Positions 11,401-20,966 of a stretch of 48,723 nt of DNA are shown in pieces. The position numbers and the translations under genes are program-made. The notes beneath the pieces were generated by a model. It was not told where the DNA came from and did no database searches. It saw nothing but the letters and a program-made list of their open reading frames with translations. Within the stretch, counting starts at the first letter, position 1. The number at the start of each line of letters is the position of its first letter. Source of the stretch: Chara braunii (taxonomy: Eukaryota > Streptophyta > Charophyceae > Charales > Characeae); NCBI GenBank assembly GCA_003427395.1, contig BFEA01000018.1:3212267-3260989 (forward strand), written 5' to 3'.

Positions 11401-12454
11401 CCTGAGACGGGCCAGCTCGGAACTGATGTCTCCGGCTGCTGCCCGGGCGCAGTTCTTCGGGACATCCGTTAAAATTGGAATGATACAGAGCAGATTAGCA
11501 CGACCCCTACACAAGGCTGAGTGGCATAAGTAGAGAGGGCGAGCTCGCTCTTCGGAGGTGCCCTCTGAGAGGATGAGGCAGCGCACGTTAGTGGGAGAGT
11601 GGTAGTATAGGAGGAGAGGTGAGGGAGAGTTAGAGGAGGAAGAGAGAGCGCAGGAGAGCTCTGCACGACGAGAGCAGGGACTACAGTGACATAAGGATGT
11701 ACCTGGACGGGTTTTCGCGCCAGGTGCACTCAGAGGAGGAGGAAGAAAACAAACAGCGAAGCAAGGAGGTAGGGCGGAGTGAAAGACCACTGCGTGCTTA
11801 CTTCTTGGTGAAAGTTCGCAGGGGGAGGTGCTGGCCTGGGGTTTTGAGGTTGGGCGAACCAAGCGGTGATGCTGGATTGAGGAGAGAGTCAGTGGAAAGG
11901 GAGGAAGACAGGAAGAATGGTGAGTGGAGGTGACGGGGTGTTGGATATGGCCGATGGGGAAAAGGCAGATCTCGCCAGTTTCTCAACGAAAACGGGCAAG
12001 TGAAGACTCGAAGCAGGGGTTTTGAGGTGCTACGGATCCATTGGACACATCATATCTTTGGATCGAGCAACAGATAAGTCAGCACGCGCAGAAAGGGCTG
12101 CGGGGGCACCATAGGAGAATTCGAAGTGTGAGGGTGTATTTTCCCCTGTTCCAATCGAGGATTCACACCGAATTTTTGTGGGCAGCAGAGCAAGGCCTGG
12201 AGCGGAGTATCTCGTTGGTCAGCACGGCGAAGGACCAAGTTCAATTTGCCCGCGGTGACGAGCAGGCATAAGCACATATACAACTAAGAGAGAGAGTAGG
12301 GTACTTGGCGGGAATGAAACATCCGACAGTCGAGCACCTTGCCCGGTTCTAGTAGAAGGTTCAGTTTCACTTTGCCCAGGTTCAGGCGCAGAAGCAACAT
12401 CTGCACTCTTCCGGGCTCCAACGGGAGATTCACTCCTACCTTGCTTATCCTATC

Positions 12455-12455
12455 G

Positions 12456-12504
<49 letters not shown>

Positions 12505-12507
12505 AGA
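12455..12507. repeat. GA dinucleotide microsatellite
   Basis: GAGAGAGA tract with AAAG interruptions. Confidence 0.9.
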
Positions 12508-12658
12508 ATGAGAATCCGCTGATATGAGTTGGGGAGGTGCGACGAAGAAACAGGCTGTGGGAAGGACATTTTGGAGGCTGATGACCCCACTCGGTGGCTC
12601 ACTTGGTTAGTAGTATGGATGAGGTCCATCACGAGGGAAGAGAGGTAGAAGGGGGAGG

Positions 12659-12713
12659 AAATAATAAATAATAAGTAATAAATAATAAATAATAATGACG
12701 ATAATAATGATGA
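12659..12713. repeat. AAT trinucleotide microsatellite
   Basis: AATAATAAATAATAAGT-type tract grading into GATGAT. Confidence 0.85.
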
Positions 12714-13147
12714 TGAGATGAGATGTATCTTCCCGTGCTTAGGGGAAGATTCCCTCTTGTTTCAAAGGGCAGGGCGTTGCGACCAGGCTCTTTGTTCCGA
12801 CGGCCATGATAATTACGTCGTTGACGTGCTACGCCTCGACGTCACCTGGTTGCTCATGAATTGCTTTTCTTTTCTCTTTTTTTTGTTTTTTTTTGTTTTC
12901 TCTTTCTTCTCTCCTTTATGAAGCTGGTGGTGTTTGCGGCCAAGTGCGTTCGCACAAGGGCCATGAGCTGCAGGCGGGATTCAGCGAGCGGGGTGTGAGG
13001 GACATTGAAGAGAGAGCGGAGCCACCTTGTGTAGACACAGGGAGGTCTAACGGCTGAAGAGCTTTTTTGATTAGGTGGACGGGTGGGATATGATCATGGG
13101 CTAGGGAGTCGTGCTACTCGCTGTCACCCACAAGTAATTGTTGTTTT

Positions 13148-13156
13148 TATTATTAT

Positions 13157-13190
<34 letters not shown>

Positions 13191-13193
13191 TAT
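13148..13193. repeat. AT/TATATG dinucleotide microsatellite
   Basis: TTATTATTATA followed by TATATATATG units. Confidence 0.9.
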
Positions 13194-13204
13194 TCTTTTG
13201 CAGT

Positions 13205-14600
13205 ATAGCCATAATTTCAGCCCAGGCAGGAACAGGGCATTCGAAGGAGCTGAGGCTGTGGCGCTCGAGGGTCTGTGTGACTCCGCACAGTATTGCAGTA
13301 GCTGGTCCCAAACCACTGCAACTACTGATCCCCCCTGGTACTAGTGCTACTGAAGGTTCCGGTGTCGCTGAGGCTGGACGTGGGGGGGCAGTTGCTAGAT
13401 ACTCAGAAAGAGGGGGCTACTATTATAGTTAGGATGCTATTGCTTAGTGGGGCCTAGCTGGGTAGCCAGTGATCAATTACAGGTAAGGCTAGTGGGGATT
13501 CGCTGTTATGGATTCCAAATCGCTGTCCTACCAGTGCTGGTGTGTCACCGCGAGCAGCCACCTTACTCAGTTTATGGTTGTTGCAAATGGGAGGCTGTGG
13601 TAACTACTACTGGGGACCCCGAACAACCTGTCACTGAACTTGGAGTTGCTGCAGGCCTCAAGCTACCGCTGTCGACCTACTATAGAATTCAGTTGCTGCT
13701 GCTAGTCTTCAAGGCTGTTGTCACTGTGCGGAGGCGACTGTTGCAGTCGACTTTCGGTATACTGTTGGGTGAGATGGTCGTTACTACCTGGGGGCCATGA
13801 GGCTTTGTTGGGTGCTGCAGCAAGCCTATGGAGGACCGTTACAGCAGCTACCATTCCTGTTAAGCCCAAGTGGCCACATCATACAGGCTGCGGGTGGGTA
13901 TGCCTTCGCTGAACTGTGGCAGTGCAGCCCTACTATGCAGTCCATACCTCGTTGAGTTTCATAGTAGGACGTTGCTGTGCACTGCGCTGACCTTTAGCTA
14001 TGCGCGGCTGAGGGGAACAACTGTTGTACCATGGACGCTGCGTCCTTGTTGTACCACTGTGTATGGCGTAGGGCATCACTGAGTCCTTACCATACGAGGC
14101 TGTGGCGGATCACATTCACTACTACGGACGCGAATACCGTACATGATGACCACGCGGGTGGTTGAACTGTTGCTGCTGCCCATCGGTACTTACGCACGCA
14201 TTTTCGGCAGATTTTGGAGTTGACTGCGCAGTTCGGCATCACGGGCTGGCGGCTTCGACTGTGCTTTTTGGGATGAGCTCGGCAGTCTAAGTTGGGCGCT
14301 GTTACCGTACTGGGCACTGCTTTAGGAACTGCTAATGAAAACAACATTGTTCCCATTGTAGGCTGCTCCTATGCGCACCGTATGCTGCTGCTACAGCAAC
14401 TGTGTCGTCACTGTACCTTTCGGAGGCTGCAGTTGCAGGCTGTATACTGGGGGAGCTCTTATTGGGCTGCTGCGGCGGTGTGCCAAAGTTGTCCCTTTTT
14501 ACAGCGGGGCTGCTATTGCTGCGACTTGGAGGACTGTCATAGGACCATCACTCTGCGCCTTGGTTTCAGTCTGGCCGTATTGCTGCGAGTTTTTGGCCAC
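13205..14600 (+). repeat. Degenerate GGCTGTTGCTACTG minisatellite
   Basis: Words such as GAGGCTGTGG, CTGTTGCTGCTG, ACTGTGC and GGACC recur at irregular spacing across about 1.4 kb. Similar words sit just before block X in the other units (near 43.92 kb and 48.5-48.7 kb, minus strand), so this belongs to the unit rather than being an independent satellite. Unit length is not constant enough to give a period. Confidence 0.5.
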
Positions 14601-14730
14601 CATTGCGGGGCCCTCAGGCGAACCAAGATAGCAAGGCCCTCTCCCATGAGTCTGAGTGCACCCTTCTTGGATCTGAGAGTCTCCACCTTTCTCTTTCTGC
14701 CCTTCTAACTCTAAGTCTAGTCTATTGGTT

Positions 14731-14858
14731 ACGAGGGGAAGGCGGCAGGCGGGATTGCAACACGTAGGACCGCATCAAGGCTCTGTGGGGAGTCCACCCA
14801 CCGATTGCGGGAGCTCTGCCGGAACCTAGGCGAGGTTCTGGAGGCAGGGAACCATCAG
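14731..14858 (+). other. Block X of unit A, conserved and open for 35 codons
   Basis: Aligns with 48061-48180 and 43527-43640 (both minus). Shared words include GGGATTGCAA, GATTGCGGGAG.TCT.CCG and AACCTAGGC. One frame (14754-14858) is open for 35 codons, with RLRELCRNLGEVL corresponding to RLREFYRNLGKVL in unit B-prime; the other two copies hit stops soon after. The block ends CAG then GT, and the B copy ends TCAGGTAT in the same place, so a splice donor is possible. Coding exon, structured RNA and coincidence all remain open. Confidence 0.4.
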
Positions 14859-15110
14859 GTAATCTCTATCTACCTATATACCCCACTACACCCAGGCTTG
14901 CATATCCCCCTATAGTTTGATGGACGTATGCGTGCTTGACCCTATGGTTTTCGTTTTCTATTCAGGACTTATCCAGACAAAGTAAAAGACTGTATGTATA
15001 AAGCCAGGTTTCGACTTCTTTGTCTGATTGAAAGCAGATTGTGGGATTGCATCTGGGGGAAGGGTGGGAGAAAGGTTGTATTGTATGAGGTTTGACTGGG
15101 TCAACCAAAG

Positions 15111-15834
15111 GTTGGGCCAGTTCCATAAGTTTGGGAAGGCTCAGTGTTGTGTTTTATTTTGTATTGCCTGGAGAACCAGACATGTTCCATAAGTTTGGGT
15201 GATCTGGTTGCTCTGACTTGTGAGGGTTGAATGTGATTGCTTTTTCAGGCGCCAGTCAAATCCATAAGTTTGGGTAGTCTGGCGGCCTTGTTTATTTTGG
15301 GGTTTTGACAGTTTCTTTGGTTTCTGAACGAGGAGGTGAACCTGTCCCATAAGTTTGGGTGACTCTACCTCTTCCTGCTTTGGTCTAAGAGAAATAAACC
15401 AGGCTGAGGACCAAGACATGTTCCATAAGTTTGGGTGGTCTTGGTCCAACGCCTCGCACATGCTGGAACCGGAATGCTATAACCTTGATATACTTATCTA
15501 TTATACTATCTATGAGCAAGTTAGTCAGGCAGGGTTCCATACGTTTGGGTGGCCTGACTATAGCTTATCACCAACTGAAGAGAGTACTTCACTGAGAATA
15601 AACTTGTGGTACGAAGGGGCAGCCTGAGTCTTGAGCTGAAGATGATCGGCTCAGCTATATGCTACCTTAAAAGACTAGGTACAGACAGTTATATAAACCT
15701 TGGATACTGATACAGTTCAGGGCGGCTAGGGTGGCCAGTCATATGCCCAAAGAAGAGAAAAGTTGTCGTGCCCTGTGTTTGTGTATACTTCTTGGTTGGG
15801 CTAGACATGTTCCATAAGTTTGGGTGGTCTAGCC
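15111..15834 (+). repeat. Hairpin array 1 of unit A: constant loop, varying stems
   Basis: Seven copies of TTCCATAAGTTTGGG or near variants (15121, 15185, 15261, 15346, 15421, 15535, 15810). Six have clear flanking inverted repeats, all different: AACCAGA 15174-15180/15203-15209; CGCCAG 15250-15255/15279-15284; GAGGT 15333-15337/15367-15371; GGACCAAGAC 15408-15417/15438-15447; TAGTCAGGC 15522-15530/15552-15560; GGCTAGAC 15799-15806/15827-15834. The first has GGGCC/GGCTC with one G-T pair. Loops are 20-23 bases except the third-listed of these (29). Extended loop consensus: ATGTTCCATAAGTTTGGGTG. I infer selection for folding. Confidence 0.8.
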
Positions 15835-16124
15835 TTATGCCCTAGGTAAGCTGGGTATAAGGGATAAATCATTGAAAGACTACGAACTATTGTTTGCTAA
15901 GGTAACTTGGGATGGGGAGAGAGTGCATGTTTGTGGTTTGGTCTGCATGTGACTGCGTGATGCCACTTCTTAGTCTGAGTTTGGATTTGATAGGTAGTTG
16001 CTGTAGTTGCTCGCCACGTGCTAGAGCCATAGGAGTTAGAGTCATTTCCTGCATTTGCTGGGCTCGTTTGTTTTTACTTGGATCAATTTCTGCATTGTCT
16101 GGGGTTTTTGATTCGTACTTGAGC

Positions 16125-16560
16125 TTGTATAAATCTTGGTAAGCCACTTTCTCTACGGGAAGCGCTGCTGAAATTTCTACAAAATCAGGGAGTTAGCCAA
16201 AGTTGGGCCCTGAAGGATCAAAGTCATTTTCAGATTCCAAACTTAGATTTGTATAAATCTTGGACTAACACTTTCTCTACGGGAAGCGCTGCCAAAATTT
16301 CTACAAATCTAAGGAGTTAGTTGAGATTCTATCTTACAGAACTTAGACTTTATGTCTAAGTTCAATTCTGACTTAGTATAGATCTGGGGAGCCTTCCTCT
16401 TTGAAGGAAGTGCTGCCCAAATTTTTGCTAAGTCAGGGAGTTAGACAAATTTTGACGTTCTGGAACCCAAAGGTTTGACTTTTGGGCTAGTATATTTTCT
16501 ACGATGTCACTCTTCCTACGGGAAGCGCTGTCGAAATTTTCCTAATTTGGAGGAGTTAGA
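16125..16560 (+). repeat. Hairpin array 2 of unit A with GGAGTTAG tag
   Basis: Four hairpins, each with an outer variable stem, a conserved inner part (TCTACGGGAAGCGCTGCC-like) and a 3' GGGAGTTAG or GGAGTTAG tag. Stems: TTGTATAAAT 16125-16134 with 16173-16182 (9 of 10 paired); CTTAGATTTGTATAAAT 16242-16258 with 16297-16313 (16 of 17); CTGACTTAG 16368-16376 with 16428-16436 (perfect); the fourth is weak outside, but inside has CTTCC, TACG, GGAAG at 16512-16525, which is a UNCG-type tetraloop closed by C-G if transcribed. A separate perfect hairpin CTTAGAC/GTCTAAG lies at 16342-16360. A further GGAGTTAG tag occurs near 16030. Confidence 0.75.
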
Positions 16561-17349
16561 ATATTTGGACAGGTGGCAACCTATGTAAGGGAGGCTATGA
16601 CGAGATCCACCTTTTGCTGAGTGCTAGCTAGAGGTAGACTTAGGCTTAGTTAGAAATGGTGACTTGCGTAAGATTACGATATGGAGGTTATTCTCCCTGA
16701 ATGTATAGACTTAGCTTAAGATTGGCCTGTCTTGTGTTACAAGTCTCTCTGATCGATTGATTCAGGACTTGGACTAAGTTCAACTTGATCCTACGAGGAT
16801 CACCTTCTATTATCACTGATAACAGGTCGGTTGCCGACTCGTCGGTTTACGACTCAACCTCAACCCACTCTCCTTACTCAACCTAAAGAGGTTTCAGCCC
16901 TGGTGATCTTCTCTGTTTTGTTAAGGTTTCACCCGGACTTCTATTGAATGGCCATTTAACAAAGGTACTGAGTAATTTACTTAAGGTTGGTTGGCTGGAG
17001 GTTGGGGCTTGCATGGCTGAGGCAAAGGGTACGAGCATGGAGATTGGTTGGAGTTGACTCCGTGTAGTGTATGGACTTCTGCTTGACTCTTTGATGTGAT
17101 TGCAGGTATGTTCTGTGGCTTGGATTATTGGATTGGGCTGCCCTACGATCTTATATATGTGCATGAGGAGACCCACTATGGTTGTGAGATGTGATCGTCA
17201 CACGTTTTATTCCCATATATGTATATATGTGTGTATATGTGTATCTATGTGTACCTATGTAAGGTACTTGTGTAGCCTGAAGGGCCCGCGTGCTAAGGAG
17301 TTAAGCAGGGGTTGGGCTAGTAGAGAAAGGATGACCCCATTACTTATAT
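16561..17349 (+). other. Middle region of unit A
   Basis: Aligns with the minus strand of 44.86-46.25 kb once the hAT MITE there is removed. Shared stretches include GATCCTACGA.GATCA, ACTCAACCTAA, GAGGTTGGGGCTTG, GTGTAGTGT and GATTGCA.GTAT.TT.TGTG. No conserved frame. The site equivalent to the MITE insertion is unoccupied here (about 17098-17112). Confidence 0.6.
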
Positions 17350-18350
17350 GAGTGCTTCTTGGAGATTGCTAGTCGGACGTTGGTCCTGGGCCGGGATTCA
17401 AGGTCCTTGTCCAGGACATCCCTAGCCCTAGGCCCTGCACTGAAGGGGACTCCCCTCGGGCAGAGCCTATTTGCCTTGACCGCCAAGGCACTCGGGCCGA
17501 AAGCCAGACGTGCCGCGGCGACCGCACGGCTAGTCCTTCAGCCGTGCAATGTCGTGAAGGGCGGAACCTTCACGATACTTCGAGTCTGACACTTGAGTGT
17601 TATAAGCGGTACTCGGACCCACGAGGGACCGCACGATTATGGGCACTGCATAGTACGCCATCTTCGCGACTGCTTGTGTGCGTTGGCATTGCTAGTCGAT
17701 ATGAGATGGCCTACGCCCGCGCGACTTTATATTAAGTCTCGCGCACGACGCTCAGCCAATTCCCGCACTAGGAAGTTATGGGATGGGTACTAAAGGGACT
17801 AGGAGTGTGTCGCGTTGTACGTCCTTTGCGTCGTTCAGTACTCGTGTGCGTGTGTGCGTGTGCTTTACTCTTATGTACCTTATAGTGGTGTGCCCGTGGC
17901 GTGTGGGATACGTCCTAGTCGACCGGCGACGAGCCGCACTTGGCACCTCAGCCCCCTACGATGTCGGTTCGGGCGCGGGTCCGATAGAGGCGTATTACCG
18001 CGCGTACCCCTTATGCTACAGCGAACGAGAAACGCCCTCGGCTGGTTCACCTCTGCGATTGCAGTTGATCAGCTTTCGTACTGTGGACTGGTAGCTCGGC
18101 GGGGATACGCCCACCGAAGGGAGGCGACAACTCCCATAAGGTGGAGGTAGTCGTGCCTCGCGTAGGCCCTGTCCTGTCGTAGGGGCTCGCGAGAGGTATG
18201 GCTGGCGCACCCGGCCGGAGCGGCTTACGGAAGCTCCGTGTATATACCACAATGGGGGAGTGTACTCTGACTCCTGCGTGACGCGGCCGGGAGGGTCCCG
18301 TGCTACCCGTGAGTGGTGCCGGACCGATGCGCTCGACACTCCACATTCAG
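17350..18350 (+). repeat. Block Y of unit A, structured GC-rich block
   Basis: Aligns with the minus strand of 43.99-44.85 kb. Landmarks: GACA.TTGAGTGT (17589/44.61), CATAGTACGCCA (17649/44.55), the matched TACCCCTTATGCTA / TACCCCCTATGCTA blocks, AACGAGAAA.GCCC, CCTGTCGTAGGGG and GTGAGAGGTATG-like blocks. Hairpins here include GCACGGCT/AGCCGTGC and TCGTGAAGG/CCTTCACGA near 17525-17580; in unit B different hairpins occupy the corresponding stretch. Several 60-110-codon frames exist but are not conserved between the units. Confidence 0.6.
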
Positions 18351-19786
18351 GTGTCCAGCCCATCTGTCATTAATTTGATCCTCCAGCGCTCTCTTCGGAT
18401 GGATTCTTTTACCGGGCACAACTGCTGTCCTTCGAGAAGTTTGCCGCCATTCTTGGGGGTCCATAGCCAGTTTGTGTATGGGCATTTGGGGTTGAAAGAT
18501 TGTTTAGTCCTCTTCCTCCCCCAACACCCACACCCAAAACACCTACAGCTTATCCCGCCACTCGAAGGGATATCATGGAGCCTACCCCTTATTCCAACTT
18601 GGGGGTCCATTCTTACGGAAACCATGGAGCCTACCCCTTATTCCAACTATGTAATATTCCACTAATGCGTCTGAAGTTCACCCCATGTGGATCCTATTTA
18701 TCCATTTTGCATCCCTTGACGAAGCAATCCAGTCCCCCTATCCCAGGGTGGGCCTGTGTTTGAGCAGCCTGTACCAGGCTAAGGGGATTGCTTCGATTAT
18801 CATTTCTAGGTGCCTCTCTGTGTGATGGTAGTACCAAAGGGTATCCTGAAGTTGGGTTGCTGTTTTCCAGTCCTTTCTCCCCTGGTCCCATAGATGTCCA
18901 ACTCGAAGCACCCCTTTCTTGACCCGTCCTTTCCAAGGGGCCACCGAGTTGTGCAAGATCTGTCTATGGTGGGGGCAAATCCACCAGTTACCAGACAGCA
19001 GTTGCCGGTACACTACCTCCCAGCGTTTCGGTGCCCGCTTCTTAGGGAGGGGAAGCCTACGCCAACTCTACAACAGTGTTGGCAAAAATTTTTCTGCTGC
19101 TTGGCTATGGATTTTACGGGGGATTGACCAATAGCGATCTTCTATCCATGTAAGCGGGTTAATCTTTGGGGGGGCGGACGTGGCCAGACAGGCAATGTGT
19201 TCAAGGGCTAGGGTCCGCCCGGGGAAACTATCGGCATTTTCAGCCACTTGAGACAGAGGGCCTGCACCTGTGTCGTCGGGTCTATGATGCCCAGACCCCC
19301 AACTCTTTTTGGTTGTATGACTGACTCCCATGCTACCCGACTAATGACGTTAGCCCGTTCATCATCTCCCCTCCATAAGAAAGCGGCCACCTTAGACTTT
19401 AGGGCTTGAAAGGCGGACCTGCTCAAGGGCCGTAGCACCGATTTGTACCACAACGTGGCGAACACTACATTGTTTATAGCTAGTGGTCTACCAAAAATGG
19501 AGGTGTGCTTGTTGCGCCAATTGGACAGCTTAACTGCGGCCGGTGCACAGATCCAGCCTTGTGTGGTCATGGACATGCCAGCACAAGGACGGGGGCCTGC
19601 AGAAGAAGCCAGTGTATGTTGGGGGAGTCCGGTTGTCGTCCCCTTTGATGGTGAATTCATCACCTATATCGGACACCTGAGCAAACTTGTCCATTAAGCG
19701 TTGAATCTCCACCATGTTCTCTTGCGTAGCGTTCATCATGATAGTGAGGTTGTCCGCAAATAGCGAGCATACTGGGACAACGTCTT
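18351..19786 (-). pseudogene. LINE B reverse transcriptase, 3' segment (split by LINE A)
   Basis: Minus-strand L1-like RT remnant. From 19784 downwards it reads DVVPVCSLFADN, where FADN corresponds to the RT catalytic box (Y/F-A-D-D), then MVEIQRLMDKFAQVSD, an RPLAINNVVFATLWYKS block and FLWRGDDERA..GGLGIIDP, the usual order downstream of the RT palm. Further on, WDQGRKDW and LWYYHHTERHLEMII-like text continues in shifted frames to about 18350. There are several frameshifts, and the box itself is FADN rather than FADD, so it is inactive. The 3' end lacks a C-terminal zinc domain, untranslated region and poly(A), so it is truncated against hairpin unit A. The 5' continuation lies beyond LINE A at 32737-33080. 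Confidence 0.8.
19773..19786. repeat. Target-site duplication, 3' side of LINE A
   Basis: TGGGACAACGTCTT, matching TGGGACAGCGTCTT at 32737-32750. The last two T merge into the poly(A) complement. Both copies fall at the same codons of the LINE B RT (a Val-Pro just before FADN). Confidence 0.85.
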
Positions 19787-19935
19787 TTTTTTTTTTTTTT
19801 TTTTTTCTCAGAATAGCCCGAGGTGGTGGTAGGGGTGCTGATAAGAGCAGACACCGCTATCACTCTCGGGGAGGCTCCATCTATTGGTGGGGAGCTGCAC
19901 CTGCTGGAAAACCGGGTACAGCGTCCCAGAACAAC
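19785..19935 (-). promoter_or_regulatory. LINE A 3' terminal hairpin and poly(A)
   Basis: Plus-strand view: T-run 19785-19806, then a long hairpin with CCCGAG 19817-19822/CTCGGG 19865-19870, TGGTAG 19827-19832/CTATCA 19857-19862 (one G-T) and GGTG 19834-19837/CACC 19852-19855, enclosing CTGATAAGAGCAGA. Next come GGCTCCATCTATTGGTGG and a second small stem ACCTG/CGGGT. Known: some LINE families need a 3' stem-loop for RT priming. The same loop recurs near 7.23 and 33.86 kb with other stems, so I infer this is the RT recognition structure. Confidence 0.65.
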
Positions 19936-20966
19936 ATGTTGACTTGTTTATGCAGACATCTGAGTATGGTAACTGATATTTGTACGGTCCATCCTCAAAG
20001 GAGGCGATTTATGACTAGGGTTACACACCTACTCAGTATCCTAAGTTGGTTGCCTACATGACTGCTATAATTTGATTGTGCGGTAGTAAACCCGAGTCCC
20101 ATGGCTGCTATCTCCCTTCATTCGTGGAGCCAGGCTCTGTCACCAATGAATGGGCCGAAGTACATGTAGGCAAACTAACCTCCTGTTCCCCAACCCTCAC
20201 CCTTCGGAACATGAGTTATTTGAACAATGTTAAACAATATTAAATTGTATTAGTTATCTTTTGAGACTGCTTCGAGCTGTGGGAATTTGGTCCGTATCCA
20301 AGTATGCAGTTGAGGTTCCTGTATCTCTTCACTCATCCTCTGAGCGCCTGATTTGTCGTGATCTGTTCTGGTACTTCTGCATGCGGGGGGTTTGGGGAGT
20401 ACAGACTAATCCCCTAACCCCCAACCCCTAAACCCTCAACACATTACAGTCTCTTTCATTGCAAGTCGTGGTAAGCTAGTGAAGTGAAAACCAGTGGGAA
20501 TTCCAGTGTCCCTACACAACCTTATAACGGGAACGAAGTTACAGGTTTGCAGGTTCTGCCCGTATCCACATTCGCATCAGGTGAAAACCAGTGGAAATTC
20601 CAGCGTCCCTATACAGCCTTATAACTGGAACGAAGTTACAGGTTTGCAGGTTCTGCCCGTATCCACATTCGCATTAGGTGAGCCCCTTAATGACGAAAGT
20701 TCCCAGCTCTCATATATCTCCAGTGGTCTCCTGCGTCTATTGATGTTGTTGTCCCCATATCAGTTGTTCGCCACAGTGTCTTGAAGACTTCCGGTTGTTC
20801 ACATCGTCTGCAGCGGGTGTAGAGGCGGCGGGATGGTTGAGGCTCAGGGTGGGAGGGGGTCGAGAGGGGGTGGTGGCGAAAGACGGCGGGATGATTGAGG
20901 CTCACGAGACAGGGGTGGGTCAGGGAGGAGGTGGTGGCGGGGGTAGTGAGTGGGGAGTGGGATGGG
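19936..20966 (-). other. LINE A 3' untranslated region
   Basis: About 1 kb without a frame. It contains the 97-bp tandem repeat and a C-rich telomere-like stretch (20409-20440, minus strand G-rich), then G-runs on the plus strand at 20820-20985 near the ORF2 end. Confidence 0.6.
20484..20677. repeat. 97-bp tandem repeat, two copies
   Basis: 20484-20580 and 20581-20677 both start GTGAAAACCAGTGG and end CACATTCGCATYAG; they differ at only a few positions. Related words (GCTGGAAATCGGGTCCAGC, CGTCCCTATACAG) occur in the 7.3-7.6 kb LINE relic, so this repeat is a family trait. Confidence 0.9.

Larger units (their letters stand above)
11401..13204. other. Anonymous sequence with microsatellites
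   Basis: Apart from the GA, AAT and AT microsatellites listed separately, I see no gene. A 154-codon Ser/Pro/Leu-rich minus frame at 11398-11862 is a by-product of purine-rich plus-strand sequence. Confidence 0.45.
13205..18350 (+). repeat. Hairpin unit A: long non-coding structured repeat
   Basis: Plus-strand unit sharing, in the same order, blocks with the inverted unit B at 43.95-48.7 kb: GTTGCTGC-type degenerate repeats (13.2-14.6), block X (14.73-14.86), hairpin array 1 (15.1-15.84), a GCTCGCCACGTGCT landmark (16009-16022), hairpin array 2 (16.1-16.57), a middle region with the landmarks CTACTCAACCTAA / TTACTCAACCTAA and GGTTGGGGCTTG, and block Y (17.35-18.35). No reading frame is conserved between copies. 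It stops abruptly against a LINE B fragment near 18350. The boundary before 13.2 kb is uncertain. Class unknown: candidate non-autonomous retroelement or non-coding RNA locus. Confidence 0.7.

Noticed and set aside
11398-11862. 154-codon minus-strand frame
   Set aside because: Ser/Pro/Leu/Cys-rich by-product of purine-rich plus-strand sequence; no motif or conserved pattern.
15111-15834. Arrays of a constant motif separated by variable sequence, CRISPR-like at first glance
   Set aside because: Spacing is irregular, the variable flanks are inverted repeats of each other rather than unique spacers, no cas genes exist, and the context is eukaryotic transposon DNA.
17783-18363. Overlapping 100-115-codon frames in block Y
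   Set aside because: The homologous block in unit B does not keep these frames; only short TYPLCYNERE-like similarity survives and is explained by nucleotide conservation.
20409-20440. Telomere-like CCCTAAA stretch
   Set aside because: Only a few degenerate units inside the LINE A 3' untranslated region; no array.
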